Positions 1 to 12,449 are shown, counted from the first letter of the stretch. The stretch: 64,000 bases of DNA from Oncomelania hupensis (GCA_036898135.1 CM072519.1:34915939-34979938), one strand, 5' to 3'. A program made the numbers and translations. Notes: generated from the letters alone by a model not told the origin.

Positions 1-42
1 CTTCTTCTTCTTCTTCTTCTTCTTCTTCTTCTTCTTCTTCTT

Positions 43-72
<30 letters not shown>
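1..72. repeat. (CTT)n microsatellite, 24 units
   Basis: Uninterrupted CTT array that runs off the left edge of the window, followed by AT-rich sequence. Confidence 0.98.
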
Positions 73-73
<1 letters not shown>

Positions 74-1380
74 ATTAATTAATTTATTTATTTCTATTTT
101 TTTAAATTAAATTTAATATTACTTAATTAGTGAACAGATATAAATAAATTGATTGATTTACAAGAAACCAGGGACAACTAAGTTCTCCCTACTGTCTTCC
201 TGCCGACGTTAAAAAAATGTAGATCAGTTTATGTGGATATTGTACCTTTCGTTTGTTTTTATTCGTCCTTTAGTCTGATAGTTCCTACTTCTTTAATTGC
301 TTTCTATTTTAAATTATCACTAGCAAAACTAGACGGAATCACACATTTAAAAAGTTTAGCTACCGGTTTATGGAAAACTGATTAAAGTCTGCTTGTCACC
401 ACGAGACGAGCTAAACTCTCATTGATTGGGCAGAAGCGCGACGCCACGTCACGAAAAAGAACATGCACTGTGTTGACTTGAGCAAACTCCCGTCTGCTCT
501 TTCCGGTAGTTTTATACCGTCACCGGAAACTGCGAAATCGAGTGCGACCACCGGAATTCTCCGACCTCGAAAATGAAATGCAAACATACCGCAAGCAAAG
601 CGAATTTATTGGACGTTTGCGCTGTGGATACCAGTATGAAAGAAGATGATAAAACGGGATAGCAAACAGTGGTGTGTGAAGATTACAATGAAGAACACGG
701 CTTTTCCCCCTAGACAATCCTAAGACTTTTATTTTCCTTTAAAAAAAAATCCAACAAGCAAAGCATGAGTGCGTCACAGGCGCTCGCGTGTCCAGATACA
801 AGCGCCTGTGGGGTGCGTATAGTTACACTACGTACAAGAGATCTGTAGAGACGTTGTAAATCTTAAATAGGAGAGACCTTTAAAAATAAATTTTAAAAAA
901 GAGAGAAAGAGAGAGAGATAATCAGGATATCATTTACCGCCCCCACCCTCTACCCCCCGCCCCCCCACCCCCCCCAAAAAAAAGTTCTTGTTAAAGGAAT
1001 TTTTAAATTAAGAACGAGTGAAGCTGAAAGAGCTAATAATAATAATGCAAGTCCAGAAATAACTTTTTTTTTTCAAATGTATCTTTTATATGCTATTAAG
1101 ACGATATAGATTGGAGGCAACTCATTGCGGGTTATAGTGGAAGAGTGGAGGGACCAATAAGGGGCGGGAGAGAGGGGCAGTATCATCGTCATCAGTTCTG
1201 AACGTTATATCAACTCCCTCTATTCCATCTCTCAACCCTCGACCTACAAAGAAGAGATTTAGAAGAAGAAAAAGAAGAGAGAGTGAGAGAGAAAAAAAGA
1301 TAGAGAAACAGAAACAAAGAATGAAAGAAACAACAAAAAATTTGGAAGAGAAGCCAACAAGGACATTATTTACGATATAT
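73..1380. other. Non-coding stretch, no gene seen
   Basis: AT-rich at first, then a purine and poly-C patch near 900-985. The only structure I noted is a perfect 10-bp inverted repeat (775-784 with 801-810, CACAGGCGCT/AGCGCCTGTG). Short ORFs here have no recognisable domain. Confidence 0.6.
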
Positions 1381-1757
1381 AAAGACTTCTGGGCATTTCC
1401 TATACCCAGCACATCACCAACGACGAAGTCCGACAGACCATCACACAAGCCATTGGACAACACGATGACCTGCTCACAGTGGTGAAAAAACGGAAAGATG
1501 GTATGGCCACGTCACAAGATCATCAGGTCTTGCAAAGTCCATCCTGCAAGGCACAGTGCAAGCACTGCAAGGAGGTAGAAGAAGAGGGAGACCGAAAAAG
1601 AGATGGGAGGACAACATTTGAGAATGGACTGGTTTGACACTGAGCGAAGCCATCGGGGTTGCTGAGGACAGGGAAAGATGGAGTATGCTGGTTAAACGAT
1701 CATCTGTGGTGCCCCTACGACCTCCGAGTTACGAGATAGGATAGAATAGGATAAAAC
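1381..1757 (+). mobile_element. RTE-type LINE, 3'-end fragment 1 (decayed)
   Basis: The forward translation resembles the C-terminal tail of an RTE-clade endonuclease/reverse transcriptase: LLGISYTQHITNDEV-like text, then a GGRRRGR/KKRW basic motif and a final VKRSSVV-like segment. It matches the longer copies at 5.2-6.3 kb and 9.6-11.25 kb in this window. The reading frame is broken by small indels and stops. It ends in a short tandem tail of GATAG/AATAGG type, as expected for RTE elements, which end in short repeats rather than poly(A). The 5' truncation near 1381 fits incomplete reverse transcription. No function remains. Confidence 0.85.
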
Positions 1758-1796
1758 TAGGTATAAAAAGGCAGTGATTGCTCCTCCATCACCACC

Positions 1797-1847
1797 TTCA
1801 CACACACACGCACACACAAACACACACACACACATACATACACACTT
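1797..1847. repeat. (CA)n-rich microsatellite
   Basis: CA repeat with scattered G and T interruptions, just downstream of the LINE fragment tail. Confidence 0.9.
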
Positions 1848-2968
1848 ATCAGAAATTAACTAAATTTCATTAGAAGAACACAAAATGGAGACTGTATTTG
1901 TCTGATTGTCTATATCTACCAAAATCTGGAAAACTAACCCGTTGAAATACCATAAAATCACTATTAAAAAAGTGCAATCTGGGGTCGTCGTTGGTGTATC
2001 TGCAGTTGAAATTGTCAGTAAAAACAATTGTATCATTTTATCCATGTTGCTTAAATTGTGAGTTTGGACTGAAAGGACGGTATTATCATGTGAATAACAA
2101 AACTAATATATCGCTTTGGGGATTGACAAAGAGTGCGAGGAATTCAGTTGTTTTTGTATTTCCAGACTTTAGGGAAATACTTTGAAATAGACGATTGGTC
2201 TGGTGGATGCCATATCTCAAGAACCGCTCAACAGATTTTAACCACACTTCATAGGGACACTACTTCGGTTAGCGGTCTTCATCCTGTGCCGTCATATCGG
2301 CTCTACCGCAAACGTCAAGTTCACTGGAGTTTTTTTGTGTCACTATTTGCTCAATATGTCAAAACATGGCTAAACGATTTTGCTGAGCTTTGGTATACAT
2401 GTATTTTAAATCATGGGTCATCATCCTTCAATAACAGTCCGCATGCCAGTCAGTTGTCCGTCGGTCGCTCAAATTTTCACTTTTTTCTTCCCCAAAGCAC
2501 AGTGTTTCTCAAGAATAACTGAACCGAAATTCCTTATTTTTTTACTGTGTGGATAATTTACCGACTGCTAAATGAGATACTTCGTATTTGTATGATCTCA
2601 AAGATCAATGTTATTGTGCGTTACCATTTTCTAAAATCGTTTTGCGCTGTATCTAAAACCAATGGCTGAGCAGATTTTGATAATGTAATAATTTAATTTT
2701 TTTTTGCTTGCAGATAGTTTTAAGACCTTTCATTCCTGCTTTTATTTTGCTGCGTTAGGCTAAAGCCCAGTCACAACACTGCCAACAAACTTAAACCGCC
2801 CTAGTGAATTTCCCCTGTGAATAAGACCTACCCGTTTACGACAAGATTGCTTGCAAAATTAAATCATTTGTTAAAATTGTAATGGTTTGAACTAAATGGT
2901 TTAAACTAAATGGTTTCAATATGAATAAAATAAATGAAACAAAAATAAAATTAAAAAAGAAAAAAACA
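1848..2968. other. Non-coding stretch, no gene seen
   Basis: AT-rich sequence. ORFs of 61-129 codons occur but none shows a domain, signal peptide or splice context. Around 2755-2850 the text GCCCAGTCACAACACT resembles the outer end of the MITE candidate at 59.16 kb, but I found no second end. Confidence 0.5.
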
Positions 2969-3297
2969 CCATGACCCTGAGACACTGCGCCCTTATTCCT
3001 TCAGATGAGAGTATAAACCGAGGTCTAGTCTGTGTGCGCACGCATTCCATCGCACGGACTTTAAAGATCCTGACGCTCATAGATGAGTGCCTGGTACACA
3101 AATATACCCAGCAAGAAGCAAGTCCCTTCTACTTGACATACCCAGTCGCCCAGGATTGTGTTCAGTTGTCTGGGCGTCAGACAATGCGCCCATAGACTGC
3201 AAGTGGGCGCCTCGGGCGGCTTGAGTTAGATTCTCTGTATCGGCCAGCGCCTTGAACAGCTTTTGAGCTTGAAAAGACCTGCTATATAAAAACTAGA
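2969..3297 (+). mobile_element. SINE-like retroposon copy (family S), near full length
   Basis: It runs from a segment containing GATGAGAGTATAAACCGAGG, through TTTAAAGATCCTGACGCTCA, to a 3' module reading CGGCTTGAGTTAGATTC then GGCCAGCGCC and a GCTATATAA end. The same ordered blocks recur at 17.34-17.69 (reverse), 24.36-25.07, 40.92-41.17 (reverse), 52.2, 53.8 and 54.5 kb. Confidence 0.8.
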
Positions 3298-3439
3298 GCA
3301 TCCGCAAACGGAGAGGGGATGGAGGTGGGGGTGGGGTGGAGGGAAGGGAAAAGGCAATAGCCTCAAAACATTAGAGAAGGAACACTGTTACAAATGAAAA
3401 TCATAAAAGGTCTTGATTGGGAACCAGAGAGTGTTGGGA

Positions 3440-3963
3440 ACACATGAAAAGTTAATACCTTTGTAGTGACGTGGTAATGACGACCCATGATGGATGCCGG
3501 TGGGGTGCCGTCCATGGCTTAACATGTAAATAGTCTGTACATTTATATATGAGTATCTAACCTTTGTTATCTAATTATTTCTGCATTAGTTTCTACATTA
3601 CCTTATTGATAATACTTTATTTCTGCAATTGTGAGGAGGCGGGTCTTGTCTTTTTTATCCGATCATTGTATAATTAATTAACCATTGTTAGATGTAACAA
3701 ATTTTTAGTTATATTTTAAATTTGTATGGTGAATCTTATTATTATCTAATATGCCATTGTATTAATTTTTTTTCTTTTTTGTTTTATTATGCATGTGTAG
3801 TGTATTGCATATGTTGTTGTTCCTTTGTATGCCTTTGCGACTACGGTTGGTGTGAATGCTTGCATACCTTGTTATATTGTTTATGTTTGTTTTAAAGATA
3901 TATCCTATGTTATGAGCGGTGAGCCCAGCCCCGAGCTGGGGTATCGCGCTATATAAGACTTCT

Positions 3964-4044
<81 letters not shown>
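3440..4044 (+). mobile_element. Probable retroposon 3' end with (ATT)n tail
   Basis: AT-rich untranslated-like sequence ends in a small hairpin (CCCAGC/GCTGGG), then GCGCTATATAAG and a pure (ATT)n array at 3966-4044. The GCGCTATATAA-plus-trinucleotide-tail layout matches other retroposon ends in this window. The LINE or SINE class is not determined. Confidence 0.5.
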
Positions 4045-4046
<2 letters not shown>

Positions 4047-4233
4047 ATTAAGAGAAGAGAAGGAGAAGAAGGAGAAGAGCAGGAGGAGAAAGGAAACAGG
4101 AGGTGGTGGAGCAGGAAAAAAGGAGGAGAATAGGAAGCAGAAGAAGAAGAAGAAGTAGTAGCAATAGAAGGAGGAGAAGAAGAAGAAGAAGAAGAAGTAG
4201 TTGTAGTAGTAGTAGTAGTAGTAGTAGTAGTAA

Positions 4234-4272
<39 letters not shown>

Positions 4273-4389
4273 AAGTAGTAGTACTAGTAGTACTAGTAGT
4301 AGTAGTAAACGAAGAAGAAGAGAAGAAGAAGGAGGCGGAGGCGGAAGAGAAGAAGACGAACAAGGAGAGAAGAAGACGGAGGAAGACAT
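4045..4389. repeat. Compound (GAA)n/(TAG)n microsatellite
   Basis: Purine-rich GGA/GAA sequence followed by a long TAG-type array (about 4196-4310) and again GAA/GGA. The homopolymeric ORFs on both strands (Ser, Leu, Thr, Ile runs) are translations of this array. Confidence 0.95.
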
Positions 4390-5194
4390 TAAAGTTGTCT
4401 CATCTCTAGTTAGTATAATCTAACAGAAATCGGCGGGTCAGTATCAAATATCTTTAAACGTGACTAATAAATTTACCTCGATTCAAGTTGTTTGCTGCTA
4501 GAAAATAGAGCTCTTTCCCCTGATCAAGATTAAAATCCGTCAACCATCGGCAATTCCAACTCACAAATTGGATTTGTATGCGAAATCTTATTAAAAGTTA
4601 AATCTATCGGGTAACATTTTATTTAACCCCGGTGCACCATTTGTTCTCTTTTTACACTTTGCTTTAATAAATTGGATTTGTTTGGGAATACGCTCTTTGG
4701 GAAAATTAAAGTGGAGCTGGGGTAATCTCTCAAACGTTTACACTAGTTATAGTATGTTCATAGGAGTTTATTAATCCGCAGCATTCAGTGACTAGGTCAA
4801 AACTCTCAGATGGACGTGAAAGCACCCGCAAAAAGTATTGGGAGATATGAGGGGAGGGGGGGGGGAGGCTGATGACGTAACGGCGAAGTCTAGCAAAGCG
4901 TCCCACGATACAGCCACTTAAACGTCACTTCAGACTACAGACACACAATTGTTTCGTTTGGCTGGCAGTCCCCAGTAAACGCAGTGGGGTTTGCGGGTCA
5001 CGCACCTCTGGGTTTGTTTGTGGTTGCGCGTGTCTGTAGTCTAAGCGAGATACGCCATTTCCTGCTACTGCAGCAGACGCTATTTCCTGCTATAGCAGCA
5101 GGCTCTCGGACAAGACGTTTAGATTCAAACTTCGCACAACGTTAGAAGCAAATATAATTATCAATGTATTTCCAGATACGTCTAGAAATTGAAA
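4390..5194. other. Non-coding stretch, no gene seen
   Basis: Unique-looking AT-rich sequence with a short G-run near 4855-4867. No ORF or repeat family recognised. Confidence 0.5.
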
Positions 5195-6290
5195 ACAACC
5201 TAACCCTAACCTGTCCCGTAACCCGAAGGTCGTAGGTGCACCACAGATGATCGTTTAACCAGCATACTCCATCTTTCTCTGTCCTCAGCAGCCCTGATGG
5301 CCTCGCTCAGTGTCAAACCAGTCCATTCTCGAATGTTGTCCTCCCACCTCTTTTTCGTTCTCCCTCTTCTTCTACCTCCTTGCACTGTGCCTTGCAGAAT
5401 AGTCTTTGCAAGGCCTGATGATCTGGTGACGTGGCCATACCTTCGGAGTTTCCGTTTTTTCACCACTGTGAGCAGGTCATCGTGTTGTCCAATGGCTTGT
5501 GTGATGGTCTGTCGGACTTCGTCGTTGGTGATGTGTTGGGTATAGGAAATGCCCAGAAGTCTTCTGTAGCACCTCATCTCCATGCTTTGTATTCTTCGTT
5601 GGAGATCTGCTGTGAGGGTCCATGCTTCGCAAGCATATAGGAAGATGGAGATGACAAGGGAGCGCAGCAGTCTTACTTTGGAATGTAGACTGATGGTCCT
5701 GTCTTTCCAAATGGGCTTCAACCTTGTCAGGGCAGCAGTTGTTTGTGCGATCCTGGAGAGGACTTCCTGTCGGGACCCATTGTCTGATACAATGGCTCCT
5801 AAGTATTTGAAGCTATGCACTGTGTTGAGGGATTGGCCTTGGACTTTGATGTCCGTGTTGATGCCATTGGTGTTGTTGGTCATCATTTTGGTCTTCTATG
5901 CACTTATTTCCATTCCATAGGCTCTGGAGGTGGTGTCAAGCCTCTGTACCAGCTGTTCAAGTTCTTGTTCCTCTCCAGCCAATCCATCAATGTCATCTGC
6001 AAAACGAAGATTGGAGATTGCTCTACCTCCTATGCTGACTGTGCCTTCATGGTCTGCAAGAGCATCTGACATGATGCGCTCTAGGAAGATGTTGAAGAGT
6101 GTTGGAGAGATTAGGCATCCTTGACGCACACCGATTGTTGTTCTGAACCAGTTCCCGATGGCGCTGTTGTGGAGGACTGCACTGGTAGCCTTGTCATACA
6201 CGCTTTTGATGACTTCAATAATTTTAGGGCTGATGTTGTACACTTTCATTGTTGCCCATAGAGCTGCATGCCAGACTCAAAAGACTCATT
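5195..6290 (-). pseudogene. RTE-type LINE, reverse transcriptase C-terminal part, one nonsense codon
   Basis: The minus strand encodes the second half of an RTE-clade reverse transcriptase. It starts around VWHAALWATM, then shows motif B (GVRQGCLISP at about 6125), motif C (LRFADDI at about 6010) and the thumb/C-terminal region with YLGAIVSD, YACEAWTLT and GGRRRGRTKKRW. Two reading frames, 6249-5896 and 5886-5206, are in the same phase and are separated only by a TAG at 5896-5898, so a single nonsense change breaks an otherwise long frame. A further stop sits just upstream near 6285. The endonuclease domain is absent (5' truncation). The 3' tail reads GGTTAGGGTTAGG rather than the GATAGG-type tail of the other two copies. 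Confidence 0.9.
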
Positions 6291-6323
6291 GAAAACAAAA
6301 GTGTGAATATTTAGGCAAATGGT

Positions 6324-6428
<105 letters not shown>

Positions 6429-7131
6429 GTTCTTCTTCTTCTTCATCGGAAATATTATCGACAACAAAATCATCATCATGATGAGGAGATAATACAGTAT
6501 ATGCCTGTTTTCAACGAGTTAATATTGTTGTTTCTTCTCCATCATTCTCCATTCCAGAAATTGAGGTGTCAAGTATAAGATTACCCTAGAGCTCATTACA
6601 TTTGAATCTGTTTGGGAACGTCTGTTTACTTCCATAATTTAGGGCAATTTCATTTCCCCAAACACTAGCTCTCTTTCTTCATTCCAGGCAGCGAAGATCG
6701 GAATTCTTCAAGCACGTGAGGGAGGACCTGCCATCAATTTAAATGTATCTGATCTTTTATTATTTGTTTTAACAAAGGCAAATGACATCAACAGATTCAG
6801 TTTGAATATAAGCAGTAAGTATAAAGTCATGGTTATTGCGTACGTAGCTAGCAGAATGTGGTAGAATGCTCGTGAGGACAGGGAGAACCTTTTTATCGAC
6901 GTTGTAAATCTCATCTCTATTACTAAGATAATGGAAACATGAGATATTCTAATCCTGTTCTCTTTTTGTGTGTTTATTTTTGCGTTGTGCTATATTGTTG
7001 TTGTGTCTGGTTTTCGTGGTTCATATTAATCCAGTTGCCTGCGACAAAACAACCAGCAATATTGCTTATTAAGCTTATATATCATGTGTATCGTAGCCAC
7101 ATGGAATCCCGTGATATTTTACGGGTGTGCA

Positions 7132-7135
<4 letters not shown>
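6429..7135. other. Non-coding stretch, no gene seen
   Basis: AT-rich sequence with only short, unsupported ORFs. Confidence 0.5.
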
Positions 7136-7189
<54 letters not shown>

Positions 7190-7203
7190 CAATAATAATA
7201 ATA

Positions 7204-7280
<77 letters not shown>
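7136..7280. repeat. Compound (AAT)n-(GATA)n-(GACA)n microsatellite
   Basis: Three adjacent simple repeats: AAT (7136-7205, with one AAC interruption), GATA (about 7206-7246) and GACA (about 7247-7280). The stepwise change from GATA to GACA suggests a point change that spread within the array. Confidence 0.97.
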
Positions 7281-7831
<551 letters not shown>

Positions 7832-8594
7832 GTGCAGTTTTGTGTGTGTTTGTGTGTTTATCTTTTATGTAAATTTTGTCACATTTCCAAATCTACCCCA
7901 AAGTAAGCAATTAACTGAGGTAAAAGAAAAACAGTAGGGGGATGAAGGTGGAGGGAAGAGAAAGAAGAGAATTTTTTGTTCCATTGAAGAAAAAAAGGGG
8001 GTTCCCGACAACAAACATAATATTCAATTAAAGGCCGTGATTGACACAGGTCTAATTTTAGCAAAATGTTCACTTTTACCGCTAAAAATGCTTTTCATCG
8101 ACATTTAATAAATTTTATAATTCTTTAAATTTTCTTCTTAATAATTAAATATTGTACTTAGAACTTCAAACAACTTAAACTTTCCGACCTTCTGATGCAT
8201 TCTTGCCCCCCACTACACCCCCCCCCTGCTCCGCCTCATCTCCCCAGCTTTTAATCATATATTCTGGGTAACGAGTTAATTGATAGATCAGTGGAACTAA
8301 CTTCCTAATCTAATAGCAGCCATTTTGCCTGTCTGATCGATGGATACATTGAAATTGATTCCAACCATCTTCAGATATTATCTGGAATTGAAATACAAAA
8401 ATACAACACACGCACACACACACAAATGAATAAATAAATGTAAAAACAATGGTGGACCGGAACGGGTGTTCGGAAACTAAAAAAATTAAACAACACGATA
8501 ACTGTTCTACAACTACAAGCAGGTGGTGTAGACATAAATACCGCTTTGTCAGCTGCAGACTTTTGTAAATCTAATTCATGCATTTATTTGCACT

Positions 8595-8596
<2 letters not shown>
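7832..8596. other. Non-coding stretch, no gene seen
   Basis: AT-rich sequence with a poly-C patch near 8205-8226 and a short CA repeat near 8405-8424. No coding signal. Confidence 0.5.
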
Positions 8597-8671
<75 letters not shown>

Positions 8672-8726
8672 CTACTCCTACTTATATATAATATAATATA
8701 ATAATAATAATAATAACAACAACAAC

Positions 8727-8788
<62 letters not shown>

Positions 8789-8798
8789 CAACAACAAC

Positions 8799-8863
<65 letters not shown>

Positions 8864-8915
8864 AGGATGCAAGGCAAGGCAAGGCACAAGGCAAGGCAAG
8901 GCAAGGCAAGGCAAA
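8597..8915. repeat. (ACT)n, (AAT/AAC)n and (GGCAA)n repeat cluster
   Basis: ACT array (about 8597-8671), then AAT array with two AAC blocks (8700-8861), then CAGGATGC and a pentanucleotide GGCAA array (about 8868-8914). The CAGGATGC junction also follows the (ATC)n array at 21.77 kb. Confidence 0.95.
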
Positions 8916-9164
8916 AGTTTCCAGCGCCCTTCGGGCGACAAAAGGAACAAAAATATATGCAACAAAATTAATGACAATCGAAAAGGAAAAATACAGTACC
9001 ATGAATACTGAAATCTCAGGAAAATACTCTAAAAACAAAATAATAAAACTAAAAAAAATATAGGGCAGTGTGAACTCAAACCGCGACGAACTGAAGAGAT
9101 CGCTGTTACAGAAGGAGGAAGAGAAAACTTTTTTGTTTAAAATTTTAGACTGACTGCAGCCAGT

Positions 9165-9327
9165 ACCATTATTATTGAAGGGAGGGACGAAACTGGGAGT
9201 ATCCGGAGAAAACCCTCGGTGTCCTAAAAGGTCTCGTACTTAACTAAGTCACGTAAATTCGTCTCAGGCGGGGTTAGAACCCGAGACATTTGGCATAGTA
9301 AACCAGCTCACAATCTATTGAGTTATC
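9165..9327 (-). mobile_element. V-SINE copy (tRNA-derived head plus V-domain)
   Basis: On the minus strand a tRNA-like head with a B-box-like GGGTTCTAACCCCG is followed by GGGTTTTCTCCGGATACTCC. This resembles the conserved core of the V-domain known from V-SINEs of fish and molluscs. The A box is degenerate. This is a SINE copy, not a tRNA gene. The exact ends are uncertain. Confidence 0.65.
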
Positions 9328-9584
9328 AGGCCACTTCAAACCTACATCTTGGCAGGTATCCGATAGCTGCAACTCATTCCACCGGACACCAGAAGACATT
9401 ATTTTCAAATCAACCCACGTCAACAAATCTTTATTCCATATGTTTAAAAAAAAAAAGAAGAAGAAAAAAATGTACGTTATGAACGGCATGGAGACTGCTT
9501 CAAAGGAAATAAAGAAAGACAGAAAGAATTTATTATTATTGTTATATTGCTTATTTATTATAGTTATGTATTCATTATATACAA

Positions 9585-9796
9585 ATGCAGCTATGTGGGC
9601 AACCATAAGAGTGTACAACATCAACCCTAAAATTATTGAAGTCATCAAAAGCCTGTATGATAAAGCTACCAGTGCAGTCCTAAACAACAGCGGCCTCGAG
9701 AACTGGTTCAGAACAACAATCGGTGTGCGTCAAGGATGCCTACTCTCTCCAATACTTTTCAACATCTTCCTAGAACGCATCATGTCAGATGCCCTT
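9585..9796 (+). pseudogene. RTE-type LINE fragment 3, left part
   Basis: The forward frame encodes the central palm of an RTE-clade reverse transcriptase, starting at a WATIRVYNI-like segment and including motif B (GVRQGCLLSP) up to FLERIMSDAL. It is interrupted at 9796 by the solo LTR at 9797-10412 and resumes at 10413. No endonuclease domain is present upstream, so the copy was already 5'-truncated. Confidence 0.88.
9792..9796. repeat. Target-site duplication CCCTT (left) of solo LTR
   Basis: Matches 10413-10417 immediately beyond the right terminus. Confidence 0.75.
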
Positions 9797-10412
9797 TGTT
9801 ACACTGGATGTTGGTTTTGTTTTTATCAGTAGTTGATTCAGCCCCAATGCTTGAATCCTGATAAGTGTAACTCAGATTCGTTTATCCACGCAACCCGTTC
9901 ACTCAGCAACAAGGCAAAAGTCGTCGTATGAAGTTTACCAACTTTATTCAGCGTAAATCAACAACTGCATACAATCGCTCAATCGCTTTTCACTTTCTCC
10001 ACTTTACAATTCTCTCTACTTTTCAACTCTCTCTCTCTTTTGAAACAATGCGGCACTTATATAGTCTCTCTATACTCCAGAGAAAGAAAGAACAGTCGGG
10101 CAAGACACAATTATAGCCAATCAGAACAAACCCCGTCATCACTGTCTTACGTCATACAACCATATTTAGACTAAAAGAATCTCTCAGCTGTTACTACACC
10201 CATCGCGAAACTTCGATCGATAATAAACAACCAACTCTAGAAAATTCCCAAATATTATCGACCAACTAAAATCACCAACGTTATACAAAGCTTCTTCTAA
10301 TAACAACGCAAAATCAAATCAAAGGTAAATACACTCTATTATTACATGCTTTGCAAAATAAAACGATCAGATCTATCGCGCGCGTCCCACACGCGCGCGT
10401 CTCAACGTAACA
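9797..10412 (-). mobile_element. Solo LTR inside the RTE LINE
   Basis: A 616-bp insertion starts TGTTAC and ends GTAACA, so it has TG...CA termini. It is flanked by the 5-bp direct repeat CCCTT (9792-9796 and 10413-10417). On the minus strand a CTATATAAG TATA box near 10060 precedes an AATAAA signal near 9952, giving the U3-R-U5 order of an LTR in minus orientation. Near its U3 end, CGCGCGT...ACGCGCG forms a small CpG-rich hairpin (about 10381-10400). No internal coding region remains, which fits LTR-LTR recombination. Its sequence does not match the Gmr1-like LTRs further right. Confidence 0.8.
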
Positions 10413-11257
10413 CCCTTTGCAGATCACGAAGGCGCCGTCAGCGTAAGGGATAGAGCAATCTCCAAGCTCCGTTTTGCGGATGACATTTATGGATTGGCTG
10501 GAGAGGAACAAAAACTTGAACAGCTGGTATAAAGGCTTGACACCACTTCTAGAGCTTTTGGAATGGAAATAATTGCAGAGAAGACCAAAATGATGACCAA
10601 CAACACCAATGGCATCGACACGGACACCAGAGTCAAAGGCCAATTCCTCAACACAGTGCATAGCTTCAAATATTTAGGATCCATTGTATCAAACAATGAC
10701 AGGAAGTCCTCTCCAGGATCGCACAAACAACTGCGGCCCAGACAAGGTTGAAGCCCATTTGGAAAGACAAGCCCATAAGTCTACATTCCAAGATAAGGCT
10801 GCTGCGCTCCCTTGTCATCTCCATCTTCCTACACGCTTGCCAAACATGGACCCCCACAGCAGACCTACAACGAAGAATACAAAACATGGAGATGAGGTAC
10901 TACAGAAAACTTCTGGGTATTTCCTATACCCAGCATATCACCAACGACGAAGTCCGACAGACCATCACACAAGCCATTGGACCACGTGATGACATGCTCG
11001 CAGTGGTGAAGAAAATGGTATGGCCACGTCACCAGAGCATCAGACCTTGCAAAGATTATCCGCAAGGCACGGTGCAAGGAGGCAGAAGAAGATGGAGACA
11101 TAAAAAGAGGTGGGAGGACAACATTCAAGAATGGACTGGCTTGACACTGAGCGAAGCCGTGAAGTTTGCTGAGGACAGAGAAAGATGGAATACGCTGGTT
11201 AAACGATCATCTGTGGTGCCCCAACGACCTCCGAGTTATGGAATAGGATAGAATAGG
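10413..11257 (+). pseudogene. RTE-type LINE fragment 3, right part
   Basis: Continues the LINE interrupted at 9796. Motif C reads LRFADDI near 10485, followed by the C-terminal region (YLGSIVSNN, LKPIWKD, LLRSLVISIFLHAC, GGRRRWRHKKRW). The frame is broken by a TAA stop near 10530 and by a 7-bp deletion near 10698 relative to the 5.2-kb copy. The last open segment is 10748-11251. The tail GAATAGGATAGAATAGGAT is of the same type as fragment 1. Confidence 0.9.
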
Positions 11258-12348
11258 ATTTATTATTAATTTTTTTAATTTTTTTTAACAAAGATCAGTT
11301 CCAAGGGTTTTAAGTTGCACTAAACAGACAGACTTACTTAGTTAAGATCTTTTAAACCGTTTAGGCGTAATTGTATCGCCCCGATCTCTTACGGTACTTT
11401 CCAATATCTGGGAGTAGATTGTTTCTGTGATGAAAGGATTCAAGGGAAAACGAAACATATAAAATTACAGATCTGTTTTAAATTAAAGGTAAGCGAGGGC
11501 GTCGGGGCGTGTGTGGGTGTTCGTAAGAGTATTTTGTCCAAGTTAAGGAGTTGGAATTACTTTAGATTAATATGACGAGTGCAGATAGTTAATCGCAGTA
11601 TAGTACTGACGTCTGCGGATACTCGTGAAACGATCACACCTGACCTGTAAAAGTAATTTGATATTTCTTATATAACCCACTAATCAACTCGCTGATGTGA
11701 AATAATCAATAGGCTGGGAGAAAGTATGAACGAATTCGAGACGCTGGATTCCTGTATCTTTCGCACTGCTTGACGCCGTGGACACTTGAGCTTCTCCAAT
11801 TGACCCAAGTGGATGCGCATTTACTTTATAAAGAGGTTGTCGACATCAATACTTTTGATAAAACAGTATCACTGGCAACGCTGGAAACGAAGCGTAGAAC
11901 ACAGTATGAAGAGACATGAAAGAACGTCAATAACAGCAAATTCTCACTTCAACACAGAAATCAACCCCTGAGTGCACATGTGAGCCAGCGAGGTGCATTT
12001 CTGTGAAAGTGTTCCAAGCCGGTATGACGGCAAACAACCTCTGGTGTCAATACAGTGTTCTAGAAATACTTAGTTATGTGTACACGTACATTGACCAGTG
12101 CCAATCACAATATCATCAAGTCAACAAACATGTGAAAACTTCCAGCTCTCTCCTATATGAGGCACGAGATCTTACGGGATTGCGGCCTCCTTCCTCACAG
12201 ACATGTACATTTAGAGATGATAAACTAAAGACTTAAGATCGTTGACGTGTAAAAACAAATTGCTAGCAGAAGTAAAAAAAAATCTGATGAGATCTTTAAA
12301 GTAATTTTGAATATCGCACGCGATTTTGTTTTATTCCCAAACTTAACA
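11258..12348. other. Non-coding stretch, no gene seen
   Basis: Unique-looking AT-rich sequence. A 77-codon ORF at 12003-12236 has no recognisable feature. Confidence 0.5.
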
Positions 12349-12399
12349 CAGGCGGCGGAAGCGGGGGGGGGCAAGGGGGGCACTGGCCCCCTCCAGAAA

Positions 12400-12441
12400 A
12401 ATATTGGGGGGGCAAACCTATACATTTGCCCCCCCAATATT
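12400..12441. repeat. Perfect 17-bp-arm hairpin in the hAT subterminal region
   Basis: The arm at 12400-12416 (AATATTGGGGGGGCAAA) and its exact reverse complement at 12425-12441 are separated by an 8-nt loop. Confidence 0.95.
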
Positions 12442-12449
12442 CAGCCCCT

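Noticed and set aside
3905..4423. Long ORFs rich in Ser, Thr, Leu or Ile on both strands
   Set aside because: They are translations of the compound trinucleotide repeat; the same applies to homopolymer ORFs at 6.3, 7.1, 7.7, 8.7, 21.9, 50.5, 53.2, 53.8 and 60.2 kb.
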